From Egicoccus sp. AB-alg6-2 (lineage in GTDB: Bacteria > Actinomycetota > Nitriliruptoria > Nitriliruptorales > Nitriliruptoraceae), in contig NZ_JBGUAY010000006.1 of NCBI RefSeq assembly GCF_041821025.1, positions 358,457-422,456 of the forward strand: a stretch of DNA of 64,000 bases. Reading direction: 5' to 3'. Both the position numbers and the translations under genes were made by a program. The notes beneath the pieces are model-generated. The model did no database searches and was not told where the DNA came from. It worked only from the letters and a program-made list of their open reading frames with translations. This document shows, piece by piece, positions 49,949-58,760 of this stretch. Position 1 is the first letter of the stretch; each line of letters starts with the position of its first letter.

Positions 49949-51820
49949 TCAGAGCGATTGGCGGTGGATCCCCGAGGTGGTGCGGATCACGGCGTGGCCG
50001 TCCTCGACGGCGAGCCCGAGGACGTCGGGTCCGCTCGCACCGTCGGGCCGCCACAAGGTGACGAACCGTGCCCCATCGCCCTGGATGGTCCAGTCGACGC
50101 CGGTCACGGTCCGGGCGGGGTCGTCGGCGGGGCCGGGCAACGGCACCGGGCGGACGGCGGCGGCCTGCTCGGCGACGTGCCAGGTGGTGAGGTCCCCGGC
50201 GGGGTCGTGCCAGGTCAGAACGAACGCGCCGTCACGACCGGCGCGGATCGTGACCGGGACGGCGGGGCGGAACTGCAACGTCAGGTCGTGTTCGTCGTCG
50301 GCCGCGAGGGTGACGACGTCGAGCAGCCAGCCGTCGACGAGGTGCAGGGTCCGCCGCGCGGTGACGCCGGGATAGGCGTCGTCGGCGGTGGCGGACACCG
50401 TCGAGTGCCCGTCGCGTACGTCGAACTGTTCGAGACGACCGGTACAGGGCTGTTGGTCGCGGCCGTCGACGCAGAAGGTCGGATGTGCCCGCGTGCTCGC
50501 GTAGTGCTGGCGCAGCGCGCTGGCATAGGGGGTGATGCCCGCATCGGGCTGCCACGCGGCCTCGGACTCGACGTACAGCGACAGCTTGTCGAGGTGACCG
50601 TGCGAGCCGCCGTGCGGGCCGTGGTCGAGCAGGACGCGCCATGCGCCCCGGGGGGCCCGCAGAACCGTGTAGCCGACCTCGGCGAACAGGTCGCACGAGC
50701 CGCCACCGGCCAGCCCGGTCGGTGCCGTCGGACGCCCTTCGAGCCAGCCGCCCAGTCGTTGGTCCAACCGGTCGTCGCGGTCACCCAGCGAGGCCCGCGC
50801 GGCGGTCGCGACCGCGTCGATGCCTTCCGGCGCCACCAGCTGGCGGCCGATCGCGACCACCTCGAGGACCTCCTGGTCGGACACGTCGCGGCGGTACGGG
50901 CTGTCGTGCAGCGCCGGCAGCCTGCCGCCCGGCGCCGCGACCGCGGGCAGCACGGCCAACATCTGGCCGAGCCGGTCGCGGACCGGTGGCGGCAGGGCGT
51001 TGGCCCGCAGCCCGCGCAGGCTGAGCAGGTACGCCCGGAGCACGAACACGTGGTAGTAGGTCGCGCCCTCCCACTCCCAGCCGTCCGGACCGGTCGCGGC
51101 CAGGACGTGCGCGAACTGACCGTGCTCGCCGGTCAGCCACGGCGCCCGCCGTTCGTCGCCACCCTGCAGCCAGGCCGCGACGGCGCCGGCCGCGTTGAGC
51201 CAGGCGGTGTAGTTGTTGGGGAAGTCGTCGCGCTCGCCGACCAGGACCGCGCGGGCCTCGGTGACGTTGGCCGACACCGCGGCCGCGAACACGCCGATCC
51301 GGGCGTCGAGGTCGGGGTCGGTGAGCCCGGCCGCCCGCAGCGTCCACAGGCCGTGGCCGACGTTGGTGGCCCAGATCGCCTCGGTGAGGGCCTGGTGGAA
51401 CAGCTTCCCCCGCAGCATCCAGGGCGCGGCGGCGTCGTTCCAGTCGCCCGTGCCGGCCGCGTCGTGCAGCGACAGCAGACGGCCGGCCACCTCGTGTGCC
51501 TCGGCGACGGGTGCCTCCCCGACCGCGGCCGCGTGCGCGAGGGTGCGCAGCCGCCTCGCCTCGGCCTGGTAGCGGTAGACGAGGGCGGCGCTGTCGTAGG
51601 GTTCGCCGTCGAGCACGCAACCGTGCGGGCAGTGGTGCTCCCCGGTCTCGGCGGTGGGCTCGCACAGTTCGGCGTGGTGGACCGGGCACACGTAGGCGTG
51701 CCACCACCCGCCGCGGCGCGGCAGCGACCCGCCGCGGCCGTCCGCCACGCCCGGACGGTCGCTGGAGGAACGCTCCTCCAGCGACGTGTGGCCGGTCGCG
51801 GTGGTCATGGCGTCGCTCAC
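49949..51820 (-). CDS. Heparinase II/III-family oligouronate lyase
   Basis: 623 residues without a signal peptide. The N-terminus has a metal-knuckle-like stretch (WHAYVCPVHHAELCEPTAET, then HHCPHGC). The toroid (WMLRGKLFHQALTEAIWATN, WEGATYYHVFVLRAYLLSLR) is followed by the beta-domain with LLDHGPHGGSHGHLDKLSLY and the substrate loop RQHYASTRAHPTFCVDGRDQ. These fit PL15/PL17-like exolyases that reduce oligouronates to unsaturated monomers. The gene start overlaps the SDR stop by 4 bp, tying the two steps together. Confidence 0.82.
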   Translation of the reverse strand: MSDAMTTATGHTSLEERSSSDRPGVADGRGGSLPRRGGWWHAYVCPVHHAELCEPTAETGEHHCPHGCVLDGEPYDSAALVYRYQAEARRLRTLAHAAAVGEAPVAEAHEVAGRLLSLHDAAGTGDWNDAAAPWMLRGKLFHQALTEAIWATNVGHGLWTLRAAGLTDPDLDARIGVFAAAVSANVTEARAVLVGERDDFPNNYTAWLNAAGAVAAWLQGGDERRAPWLTGEHGQFAHVLAATGPDGWEWEGATYYHVFVLRAYLLSLRGLRANALPPPVRDRLGQMLAVLPAVAAPGGRLPALHDSPYRRDVSDQEVLEVVAIGRQLVAPEGIDAVATAARASLGDRDDRLDQRLGGWLEGRPTAPTGLAGGGSCDLFAEVGYTVLRAPRGAWRVLLDHGPHGGSHGHLDKLSLYVESEAAWQPDAGITPYASALRQHYASTRAHPTFCVDGRDQQPCTGRLEQFDVRDGHSTVSATADDAYPGVTARRTLHLVDGWLLDVVTLAADDEHDLTLQFRPAVPVTIRAGRDGAFVLTWHDPAGDLTTWHVAEQAAAVRPVPLPGPADDPARTVTGVDWTIQGDGARFVTLWRPDGASGPDVLGLAVEDGHAVIRTTSGIHRQSL

Positions 51821-52581
51821 TTCATCAGGAGGCCGCCGTTGACCTCCAGGACCTGCCCGGTCACGTAGTCGGCCAGGGGCGAGACGAGGTAGAGCACGGC
51901 GCCCGCGACGTCGACGGGCGTGCCCTCACGCTGCAACGGGACCCCGGCGACGATGCCCTTGCGCGCCTCGTCGGGGGTGAAGGTGTCGTGGAAGGCGGTC
52001 TGCCCGATGAAACCGGGCGCCAGGGCGTTGACGGTGATGCCGTCGGCGGCCAGCTCCTTCGCCAGGCCCCGGGTGAACCCGTGCACGGCCGCCTTGGCCG
52101 TCGCGTAGGCGACCGAGCCGGCGCCGCCACCGTTGTGGCCCGCCAGCGAACCCATGTTGACGATGCGACCTCCGGTGCGCTTCAGCGACGGGATGGCGGC
52201 ACGGCTGACGAGGAACGCCGACAGGACGTTGACGTCGATGATGCGGTGCCACAGGTCGCGGTCCATGTCGGCGATCGGACGCCGCTCGACGAGGTGGCCG
52301 GCGTTGTTGACCAGGATGTCGAGGTCACCGCCGAGTTGCTCGGTGGCGGCGGCCAGCAGCTGCTGCACCTCGGCCTCGTCGGTGGCGTCGGCCCTGACGG
52401 CGACCGCGCGCCGGCCGAGTTCCTCGATGTCGGCGACGGTCTGCTTGGCCTCGTCGGCGCTGTTGGCGTAGTGGACGACGACGTCGGCGCCGGCTTCGGC
52501 GAGCGCGATGGCGATGGCACGGCCGATGCCGTGGGCGGCGCCGGTCACCAGGGCGCGACGGCCGGACAGGTCGATCTGCAT
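51817..52581 (-). CDS. SDR oxidoreductase, probable 4-deoxy-5-hexoseulose-uronate reductase
   Basis: 254 residues. Cofactor motif TGAAHGIG (13-20), VNNAG near 91-95, and the triad Ser145, Tyr159, Lys163 (VAYATAKAAVHGFTRGLAKE) place it in the classical SDR family. The VVVHYANSADEAKQTV segment suggests the cofactor-binding region. Between lyases and KDG kinase, and with no KduI-type isomerase in the window, the best fit is reduction of the lyase-derived 4-deoxy-5-hexoseulose uronate to KDG, as in alginate catabolism. A KduD-type activity is the main alternative. Confidence 0.78.
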   Translation of the reverse strand: MQIDLSGRRALVTGAAHGIGRAIAIALAEAGADVVVHYANSADEAKQTVADIEELGRRAVAVRADATDEAEVQQLLAAATEQLGGDLDILVNNAGHLVERRPIADMDRDLWHRIIDVNVLSAFLVSRAAIPSLKRTGGRIVNMGSLAGHNGGGAGSVAYATAKAAVHGFTRGLAKELAADGITVNALAPGFIGQTAFHDTFTPDEARKGIVAGVPLQREGTPVDVAGAVLYLVSPLADYVTGQVLEVNGGLLMK

Positions 52582-52627
52582 GGTGCAACTCCTCGAAAGA
52601 CGAAGGGGTCGGTGGGTGGGAGCGGGC

Positions 52628-53596
52628 TCAGCCCTTGACGGCCACGCCCGACAGGCCCTGGACGAAGTAGCGCTGCGCGAACAGGAACAGCAGCACCATC
52701 GGGATCGTGGCCAAGGTCGTGCCCGCCATCAGGTAGGCCCAGGCGGTGGTCTCGGACTGCTGGAACACGGCCAGACCGAGCTGGATGACGCGCAGGTCCT
52801 GGCGGGTGGTCACCAGCAGCGGCCACAGGAAGTTGTTCCAGCTGTTCTGGAACTGCAGCAGGGCCACCGTGGCGATGGCGGGCTTGATCAGCGGGGTCAT
52901 GATGCGGGCGAAGATGCCGAACTCGCTCATACCGTCGATGCGCGCCGCCTCCTCGAGGTCGCGCGGCAGCGTCAGGTAGAACTGGCGGAACAGAAAGATC
53001 GCGAAGGGGCTGATGCCGCCGGGGATGATCAGTGCCCACCAGGTGTCGAGCCAGCCGGTGCCGCCCTGCCCGAGCCAGTCGTTGCCGCCGAACAGCGGCA
53101 TCATCTTCATCATGAGGAACTGGGGCAGGACCTTGACGTAGGTGGGCACCATCATCATGGAGATGAACAGCAGGAACACGAGCTCGCGCCCGCGGAAGCG
53201 CATGCGCGCCAGCGCGTAGCCCGTCATGGCACCGAAGACGACCGTGCCGGTGGTCTGGCCGAGCGAGATGAACAGGCTGTTGCGGAAGTAGTAGCCGAAC
53301 GGGGCGGCACGCAGCGCCTCGAGGTAGTTCTCGAAACGCCACTCGCGGGGGATCCACGTCGGTGGGAACGAGGCGATCTCGACCGGGGTCTTCAGCGAGG
53401 TGAGCAGCATCCAGACGAAGGGCAGGACCATGAACAGCGACCCGGCCGTCAGCGTCGCGTAGAGCACCACGCGGGAGGCCTTGACCCGGCGTCGCGGGGG
53501 ACGTGCCGTCCGGCGGTGGTGGGGCGGCTGCGGGTGCAGTGGCGCACCCTGCTGCAGCGCGTCGTTGTTGGGAGGCGTTGCGGTCTGGCTAGACAT
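52628..53596 (-). CDS. ABC sugar transporter permease (MalG/LacG type)
   Basis: 322 residues. A long Pro/Arg cytoplasmic N-terminus (to about 42) is followed by six helices. The EAA loop EEAARIDGMSEFGIFARIMT binds the ATPase. The end LFAQRYFVQGLSGVAVKG is the typical MalG-like C-terminus. It overlaps the companion permease gene by 8 bp and imports the locus's oligosaccharides with it. No ATPase gene is nearby, so a shared MsmX-type ATPase elsewhere is implied. Confidence 0.9.
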   Translation of the reverse strand: MSSQTATPPNNDALQQGAPLHPQPPHHRRTARPPRRRVKASRVVLYATLTAGSLFMVLPFVWMLLTSLKTPVEIASFPPTWIPREWRFENYLEALRAAPFGYYFRNSLFISLGQTTGTVVFGAMTGYALARMRFRGRELVFLLFISMMMVPTYVKVLPQFLMMKMMPLFGGNDWLGQGGTGWLDTWWALIIPGGISPFAIFLFRQFYLTLPRDLEEAARIDGMSEFGIFARIMTPLIKPAIATVALLQFQNSWNNFLWPLLVTTRQDLRVIQLGLAVFQQSETTAWAYLMAGTTLATIPMVLLFLFAQRYFVQGLSGVAVKG

Positions 53597-54527
53597 CGTC
53601 GGACCTCGTCAGCCGCTTGCTCAGGACGGTGAGCACGAAGATGATCGCGAACAGCAGCACGGCCTGGGCGCTCGCATACCCCATCCGGAAGCTCTGGAAC
53701 GCGCTGCGGTAGACCTCGTAGGTCATCACGGTCGTGGAGTTGACGGGCCCGCCCTGGGTCATGACCCAGATCGAGTCGAACACCTGGAACGAGTCGATCA
53801 GCGAGATCACGAAGACGAAGAAGGTGGCGTACTTGAGCATCGGCACCGTGATGTGGAAGAACTGCTGTCGCTTGCCGGCGCCGTCGATGGACGCGGCCTC
53901 GTAGAGGTGCTCGGGGATGCCCTGCAGGGCGGCGAGGTAGATCAGCATCTTCACCCCGATGCCCTGCCAGATGCCCATCAGGATCACCGAGGGCATGGCG
54001 TAGCTCGGGTCACCGAGCCAGTTGATCCGGCCGATCCCGAAGACGCCGAGCGCGGCGTTGAACAGCCCGATCCGCGGGTTGTACATCCAGATCCACACCA
54101 TGGCGACGGCGACCGTCGCGGTGACGTGTGGCAGGAAGAACGCGGCGCGGAACCAGGCCCGCGCCCGCAGTTTCTCGTTGAGCGCGACCGCGATCATCAG
54201 CGACAGGAACATCGCGAACGGCACGGTGAAGAAGGTGTAGACCGTGGTGTTCCAGATCGACTTGCGGAACGCCTGGTCGGAGAACATCGTGACGTAGTTG
54301 TCGATGCCGACCCAGCGGGGCGGGGTCAACACGCGGTAGTCGGTGAAGCTCAGCCACAGGGCGGCGATCACCGGGATCAGCGTGAACAGCACCATGTGCG
54401 CCACGGCCGGCGCGCACAGCAGGTAGCCGGCACGGCGCTGTCGGCGTTCGAAGCGTGGGTAGCGGGAGCGGCGCGCCCGTGCGTGCGCGACCGCGCCTGC
54501 CTCCACTTCGGGGGCTGCGGCGCTCAT
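53589..54527 (-). CDS. ABC sugar transporter permease (MalF/UgpA type)
   Basis: 312 residues with six helices; RRAGYLLCAPAVAHMVLFTL opens the first and ALWLSFTDYRVLTPPRWVGI the periplasmic loop. The EAA loop is PEHLYEAASIDGAGKRQQFF. It follows the substrate-binding lipoprotein after a 106-bp spacer containing a strong hairpin, a common way to lower permease relative to binding-protein levels. Confidence 0.9.
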   Translation of the reverse strand: MSAAAPEVEAGAVAHARARRSRYPRFERRQRRAGYLLCAPAVAHMVLFTLIPVIAALWLSFTDYRVLTPPRWVGIDNYVTMFSDQAFRKSIWNTTVYTFFTVPFAMFLSLMIAVALNEKLRARAWFRAAFFLPHVTATVAVAMVWIWMYNPRIGLFNAALGVFGIGRINWLGDPSYAMPSVILMGIWQGIGVKMLIYLAALQGIPEHLYEAASIDGAGKRQQFFHITVPMLKYATFFVFVISLIDSFQVFDSIWVMTQGGPVNSTTVMTYEVYRSAFQSFRMGYASAQAVLLFAIIFVLTVLSKRLTRSDDV

Positions 54528-54576
54528 GTTGGGCCTCCTGGATGCTCGCGGACCACCGGGGACGGTGGGAACGGAC

Positions 54577-54627
54577 CGAGGACGGGCGGGGCTTGCGCGG
54601 AGGGGGGATGGGCCCCGCCCGTCCTCG
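54577..54627 (-). terminator. 16-bp perfect hairpin between binding protein and permease genes
   Basis: Arms 54577-54592 (CGAGGACGGGCGGGGC) and 54612-54627 are exact complements with a 19-base loop. It starts 6 bases after the lipoprotein stop. No T-run follows, so a partial terminator or mRNA 3'-end stabiliser, as found after malE-like genes, is the likeliest role. Confidence 0.75.
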
Positions 54628-54633
54628 ATCGCG

Positions 54634-56004
54634 TCAGCGTTGGATGGCTGCCTCGGTCAGGCCGGCCAGATCATCCAACGCCTGCTGGGGTGACTTGACC
54701 TCGAGCAGTGCCTCCTCGAGTGCATTGGCGAAGTTGCCACGGGCCTCCATCCAGGCCTCGGTGCCGCCCTCGGGGTAGGCGTACTCCAGGTTCTCCATGA
54801 CGAACTGGACCAGGGCGTTGTTCTGGACGTACTCGCTGTCCAGCAGGTCCTTGTGCACGGGCACGTTGCCGCGCTGTTCGTTGGCGATCAGCGCCGCCTC
54901 GGGCGCCGCCAGGTGGCGGGCCAGGGCGATCGCCGCTTCGGGGTTGTCGGTGTTCTCGGCGACGTTGACGATGGTGCCGCCGTGGAAGAACGCCGGGCGC
55001 TCCTCGTTGATCACGAACGCACCGAGGTCGTCGAGGATCTCGGGGCTCGAGTCCTCCGCCACGCGCCACAGGTCGTTGTGACCGATCATCATCGCGGCCT
55101 GGTCGACCTGGATCAGGCGCAGGTCCGTGCCGGTGGAGAACCCGACCTCGGTGACGCCGTCCTCGTTGACCAGCGTGTTCATGAACTCGAGCGCCTCGAC
55201 GCCCTCGGGCGAGTTGAACAGGACCTCCTGGCCCGATTCGTCGAACAGTTCGCCGCCGTTGGAGAACAGGAACGGCATCCAGATCTGGCGCAGGTCGTGG
55301 GCGAACAGGTCGAGGCCGGCCCGCTGCAGCTCGCCGTTGTCGTCACGGACGGTCAGCAGGTTGGCGTACTCGCGCAGCTCGTCCCAGTTGGTGGGCGGCT
55401 GCTCGGGGTCGAGACCGACCTCTTCGAACATCGACTTGCGGTAGATCCCGATACGGGCGTCGAGCATGAGCGGGATGCCGTACAGCTTCCCGTCGTACTG
55501 GGCGGCGCGCAGCACGGCCTCGTTGATGTCCTCGGACAGTTCCTCGACCGTCACGCCGAGCTCACCGAGGTCCTTGAGGATCCCCTGCGAGGCGAACGGT
55601 TCGATCCAGCCGACGCCCATCATCAGCACGTCGGGCACGAGACCCGAGGCGACGGCGGTGGTCAGGCGCTCGTTGAGGTTGCCGTAGGTGGTGTACTCGA
55701 CGTTGACCGTCACGTCGGGATACTGCTCGTAGAACGCGGGCAGGATCTCGCCCTCGAGCGCCTCGGCGCCGCTGGAACCCTCGAAGAGCGGGGTCAGCAG
55801 GTCGATGGTGCCCGAGACCTCGGTGTCGCCGGTCGCGTCACCGGTGTCACCGGTGTCGCCGTCGTCGCCCGTGTCGGTGGTCTCGTCCGGGGTGTCGGTG
55901 GCGCCATTGCCGGACGCTGCCGGCTCGCTACCGCCGCCACCACAGGCTGTCAGCATCAGTGCCGCACCCAGGATCGATGCGAGCAGCTTTCGTTGCCGTC
56001 TCAT
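54634..56004 (-). CDS. ABC sugar-binding lipoprotein
   Basis: 456 residues from the ATG at 56004 (GGGAGG site). Signal peptide with lipobox LMLTAC (lipidated Cys21). An acidic spacer rich in Asp, Thr and Gly (DETTDTGDDGDTGDTGDATG) precedes a solute-binding domain of the MalE/UgpB type (VSGTIDLLTPLFEGSSGAEA, DVLMMGVGWIEPFASQGILK, LYGIPLMLDARIGIYRKSMF). It captures oligosaccharides at the outer face of the membrane. The very acidic linker would suit high salt. Its start overlaps the aldolase stop by 4 bp. Confidence 0.92.
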   Translation of the reverse strand: MRRQRKLLASILGAALMLTACGGGGSEPAASGNGATDTPDETTDTGDDGDTGDTGDATGDTEVSGTIDLLTPLFEGSSGAEALEGEILPAFYEQYPDVTVNVEYTTYGNLNERLTTAVASGLVPDVLMMGVGWIEPFASQGILKDLGELGVTVEELSEDINEAVLRAAQYDGKLYGIPLMLDARIGIYRKSMFEEVGLDPEQPPTNWDELREYANLLTVRDDNGELQRAGLDLFAHDLRQIWMPFLFSNGGELFDESGQEVLFNSPEGVEALEFMNTLVNEDGVTEVGFSTGTDLRLIQVDQAAMMIGHNDLWRVAEDSSPEILDDLGAFVINEERPAFFHGGTIVNVAENTDNPEAAIALARHLAAPEAALIANEQRGNVPVHKDLLDSEYVQNNALVQFVMENLEYAYPEGGTEAWMEARGNFANALEEALLEVKSPQQALDDLAGLTEAAIQR

Positions 56005-56672
56005 TTGCCGCCTCCCAACGGTGAAGTGTTGCCCGCGGCCCAGGACTGGGCCACGTGGTCTGCAAGTTCGTGCACGGCGGAGGGACCGCCATGACGCATC
56101 GCGTGGTTCAGTGCTCCCCCGATGCCGAGTGCGAAGGCCCCAGCGGACCTCCACTGCCGGATGGAGTCCGGCTCGACGCCCCCGGTGGGCACCAGTCGTG
56201 CCCCGGGGAAGACCTGTCGCAGTGCGGACAGGTGTGCCGTCCCGACCGTGGCGGCCGGGAAGATCTTGATGGCGGGGGCGCCAGCGCGCAGCGCGTCGCC
56301 CACCTCGGTGGGGGTCAGCGCGCCGGGCACGACCGCGACCCCGAGCCGGTCACCGGACTCGATGATGGTCGCGTCCACCGTCGGCGACATCGCGAACCGG
56401 GCACCGGCCGCAGCCGCCGCCTCGAGGTCGTCGTCGGTGAGCACCGTGCCCGCGCCGACCACGACCTCGGCGGGGAACTCGTCGCCGAGCGTGCGGAGTA
56501 CCGCCGCGCCGTCCGGGATCGTGAAGGTGATCTCGATCGCGCGGATGCCGCCGGCGGCGCAGGCGCGTGCCAGTTCCACGGCGTCGTCGGGCGTGTCGGT
56601 ACGCACGACGGCGACGATGCCCGCCGCTCCGATCGCGTCGACCACCTCGGTGGTGCCCGGCACGGCCGTCAT
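56001..56672 (-). CDS. eda: KDPG aldolase
   Basis: 223 residues from the ATG at 56672 (overlapping the kinase stop). It is a class I aldolase barrel with Glu47 in IRAIEITFTIPDGAAVLRTL and Schiff-base Lys136 in GAPAIKIFPAATVGTAHLSA. VVVGAGTVLTDDDLEAAAAA and MSPTVDATII complete the family pattern. It cleaves 2-keto-3-deoxy-6-phosphogluconate to pyruvate and glyceraldehyde-3-phosphate, the last step of the locus's pathway. Confidence 0.92.
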   Translation of the reverse strand: MTAVPGTTEVVDAIGAAGIVAVVRTDTPDDAVELARACAAGGIRAIEITFTIPDGAAVLRTLGDEFPAEVVVGAGTVLTDDDLEAAAAAGARFAMSPTVDATIIESGDRLGVAVVPGALTPTEVGDALRAGAPAIKIFPAATVGTAHLSALRQVFPGARLVPTGGVEPDSIRQWRSAGAFALGIGGALNHAMRHGGPSAVHELADHVAQSWAAGNTSPLGGGK

Positions 56673-57610
56673 CGGGTCACCTCGACGTCCTGGTCGACCC
56701 AGATGCGGTAGTCGGCCGCGGTCGGGAACCCCTCGTAGTCGCCGAGGTGGGCCACCACGTGCGACGCCGCCCAGTTGCCGACCTCGATCGATCGCTTGAA
56801 CGACAGGTCGGTGAGCTGGCCGTAGAGGTAGCCGGCGTTGAAGGCATCGCCGGCGCCGACCGAGTCGACCGCCTGCACGGGCCACGCCTGCTGGTGCACG
56901 ACGTCCCCGTCGCGGTAGCCGATGGCGCCGAGCTCGCCGCGCTTGATCACGATGGTGGGGAAGCCGTGGCCCATCAGGGTCTCGACCGCAGCATCGAGGG
57001 TGTCGGTACGGGCGAGCAGCATCGCCTCCTGCTCGTTGCAGAGCAGGTCGGTCACGTAGGGGAACACCGCGCGACAGGCGTCGATCGCCTCGTCGACGCT
57101 CCACAGCTTCAGGCGCAGATTGGGGTCGAAGCTGATCGACATCCCGGCGGCGGCGGCGATCTCGACGGCGCGCTCGACGGCCTGACGGGGGGCGGCGCCC
57201 AGCGCGAGGGTGACGCCGGTCACGTGCAGACGACGGGCCGCCGTGATCCGTTCGGCCACGATGTCGTCCGGCTCGAGACACGAGGCGGCCGAACCCTGAC
57301 GGTAGTAGTGCACGCGCACGTCGCCGGGGGCCCGCCGCTCCTTGACCATCAGGCCCGTCGGCTCGGGACGCCGCGCGACGCCGTCGACGTCGACGCCTTC
57401 GCCGCGCAGCAGCTTGAGGATCTCCTCGCCGAACCCGTCGTTGCTGACCGCGCTGATCCACGAGGACGCCAGCCCCAGCCGGGCGAGCCCGATGGCGGTG
57501 TTGGACTCCGCCCCACCGATGGACTTGCGGAAGGTGCGCACGGTCTCGATCCGACCGGTCTCCTGACCGGTCAGGCAGACCAGGGTCTCGCCCAGGGTCA
57601 CCAGATCCAC
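56669..57610 (-). CDS. kdgK: 2-keto-3-deoxygluconate kinase
   Basis: 313 residues from the GTG at 57610 (VDLVTLGETLVCLTGQ), with GAGG ahead of it; a start at 57700 would add 30 residues that overlap the operator sites. PfkB-type sugar kinase: FRKSIGGAESNTAIGLARLG, SISFDPNLRLKLWSVDEAID and the ATP-site VDSVGAGDAFNAGYLYG with the catalytic Asp. It phosphorylates KDG to KDPG. First gene of the leftward operon that continues through eda, the transporter and the lyases. Confidence 0.92.
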   Translation of the reverse strand: MDLVTLGETLVCLTGQETGRIETVRTFRKSIGGAESNTAIGLARLGLASSWISAVSNDGFGEEILKLLRGEGVDVDGVARRPEPTGLMVKERRAPGDVRVHYYRQGSAASCLEPDDIVAERITAARRLHVTGVTLALGAAPRQAVERAVEIAAAAGMSISFDPNLRLKLWSVDEAIDACRAVFPYVTDLLCNEQEAMLLARTDTLDAAVETLMGHGFPTIVIKRGELGAIGYRDGDVVHQQAWPVQAVDSVGAGDAFNAGYLYGQLTDLSFKRSIEVGNWAASHVVAHLGDYEGFPTAADYRIWVDQDVEVTR

Positions 57611-57663
57611 GCGTACCTCGCCTCTGCCTCGCGCCCACCGCCCCGACGTCCCATTCGCAGGGC

Positions 57664-57698
57664 GTTCACACTTGCGAACGCTGTTCTGATAGGCGAAC
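57664..57698. promoter_or_regulatory. Tandem IclR-type operators upstream of kdgK
   Basis: Two 16-base dyads of form GTTC-N8-GAAC: GTTCACACTTGCGAAC at 57664-57679 and GTTCTGATAGGCGAAC at 57683-57698, start-to-start 19 bp. They lie 54 bases upstream of the kdgK GTG, inside the kdgK-iclR divergent gap. Confidence 0.68.
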
Positions 57699-57820
57699 AT
57701 AGGCGCAGCCGATCGGGCACGTCAAGTGCCGCCCCGATCCGGCGCCGGCCCGCCGGGTCGGCGCCGCCCCCGCCGCTACCGTGGCGTCGGGGGTCGGGGA
57801 GCGACGACAAGGGGAGCGCC

Positions 57821-58603
57821 ATGACCGACACGGAGACGCGCGAGCAGCACCGGCCGGTGAAGTCGTCCGAGCGCACGCTGGAGATCCTCGAGCACCTGGC
57901 TGCGGTCGGCGAACGCCGCACCCTGGGCGAGCTCTCGCGCGACCTGGGGATCCCCAAGTCCAGCCTGCACGCGATCCTGCGCACGATGCAGGAGATGGGC
58001 TGGATCCGCACCGACCCCAGCGGCCTGCGCTTCGGCCTGGGCGTGCGGGCCCTGCTGGTCGGGGCGTCGTACGTCGACAGCGACGACGTGGTCGCGCTCA
58101 CCGCGGACACGCTCGACGCGTTGGCGGAAGAGGTCGGCGAGACGGTCCACCTCGGCCGCTTGGACGGCGCGGACGTGGTGTATCTCGCCAAACGCGAGTC
58201 GAAGCATCCCTTGCGGCTGTTCTCCGCCGTCGGCAGACGGCTGCCGGCACATGCGACCGCCCTGGGCAAGGCGGTGCTGTCGATGCAGGACCCCGCCGCG
58301 GTCCGGGTGATGCTCCCCGACCACCTGCGCGCGCTGACGCCGAACACGATCGTCGACCACGAGCGGCTGCGCGAGGAGCTGGCCGCGATCCGTGCGCGCG
58401 GCTACGCGATCGACAACGAGGAGAACGCCGAGGGCATCCGGTGCATCGCGGTCGCGATCCGCCGCGATGGCCTGGTGCGCGACGCGATCAGCTGCTCGGT
58501 ACCGATGATCCGCATGAACGCCGACGCCGAGGCCGGCATCGTCGAGGCCATGCTGCGCGCCCGCGAGCGCGCCGAGTCGCGCCTGGGTTTCGAGCGCCAC
58601 TGA
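57821..58603 (+). CDS. IclR-family regulator of the uronate locus (KdgR-like)
   Basis: 260 residues from the ATG at 57821 (AAGGGGAG site). Winged helix at about 15-75 (ERTLEILEHLAAVGERRTLG, then RDLGIPKSSLHAILRTMQEM). The effector domain has VHLGRLDGADVVYLAKRESK and the family signature AVAIRRDGLVRDAISCSVPM. IclR relatives (KdgR) bind KDG and release pectin or uronate genes. It is divergent to kdgK and upstream of the giant lyase; GTTC-N8-GAAC dyads flank it on both sides and are its probable targets. Repressor role is inferred. Confidence 0.88.
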   Translation: MTDTETREQHRPVKSSERTLEILEHLAAVGERRTLGELSRDLGIPKSSLHAILRTMQEMGWIRTDPSGLRFGLGVRALLVGASYVDSDDVVALTADTLDALAEEVGETVHLGRLDGADVVYLAKRESKHPLRLFSAVGRRLPAHATALGKAVLSMQDPAAVRVMLPDHLRALTPNTIVDHERLREELAAIRARGYAIDNEENAEGIRCIAVAIRRDGLVRDAISCSVPMIRMNADAEAGIVEAMLRARERAESRLGFERH

Positions 58604-58714
58604 GGGCGCCCTCGTCGTCCGCCGCCGCGCGCGGTGGTGTGCGCTCTTGCCGCTCACACGGGGAGCGCCCTTTCGGTCAGGGCAACCCTGTGCTTAGTGT
58701 TCCAGATCTCGAAC

Positions 58715-58736
58715 GCCGTTCACATAAGTGAACGGC
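58715..58736. promoter_or_regulatory. Perfect palindromic operator upstream of the giant lyase
   Basis: Nine-base arms (GCCGTTCAC and GTGAACGGC) around a 4-base centre. The core GTTCACATAAGTGAAC at 58718-58733 fits the same GTTC-N8-GAAC pattern as the kdgK sites. It lies 24 bases before the ATG of the lyase, placing it over the promoter or leader. Confidence 0.75.
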
Positions 58737-58760
58737 AAGACGGGAACTGGGAGACCACCC

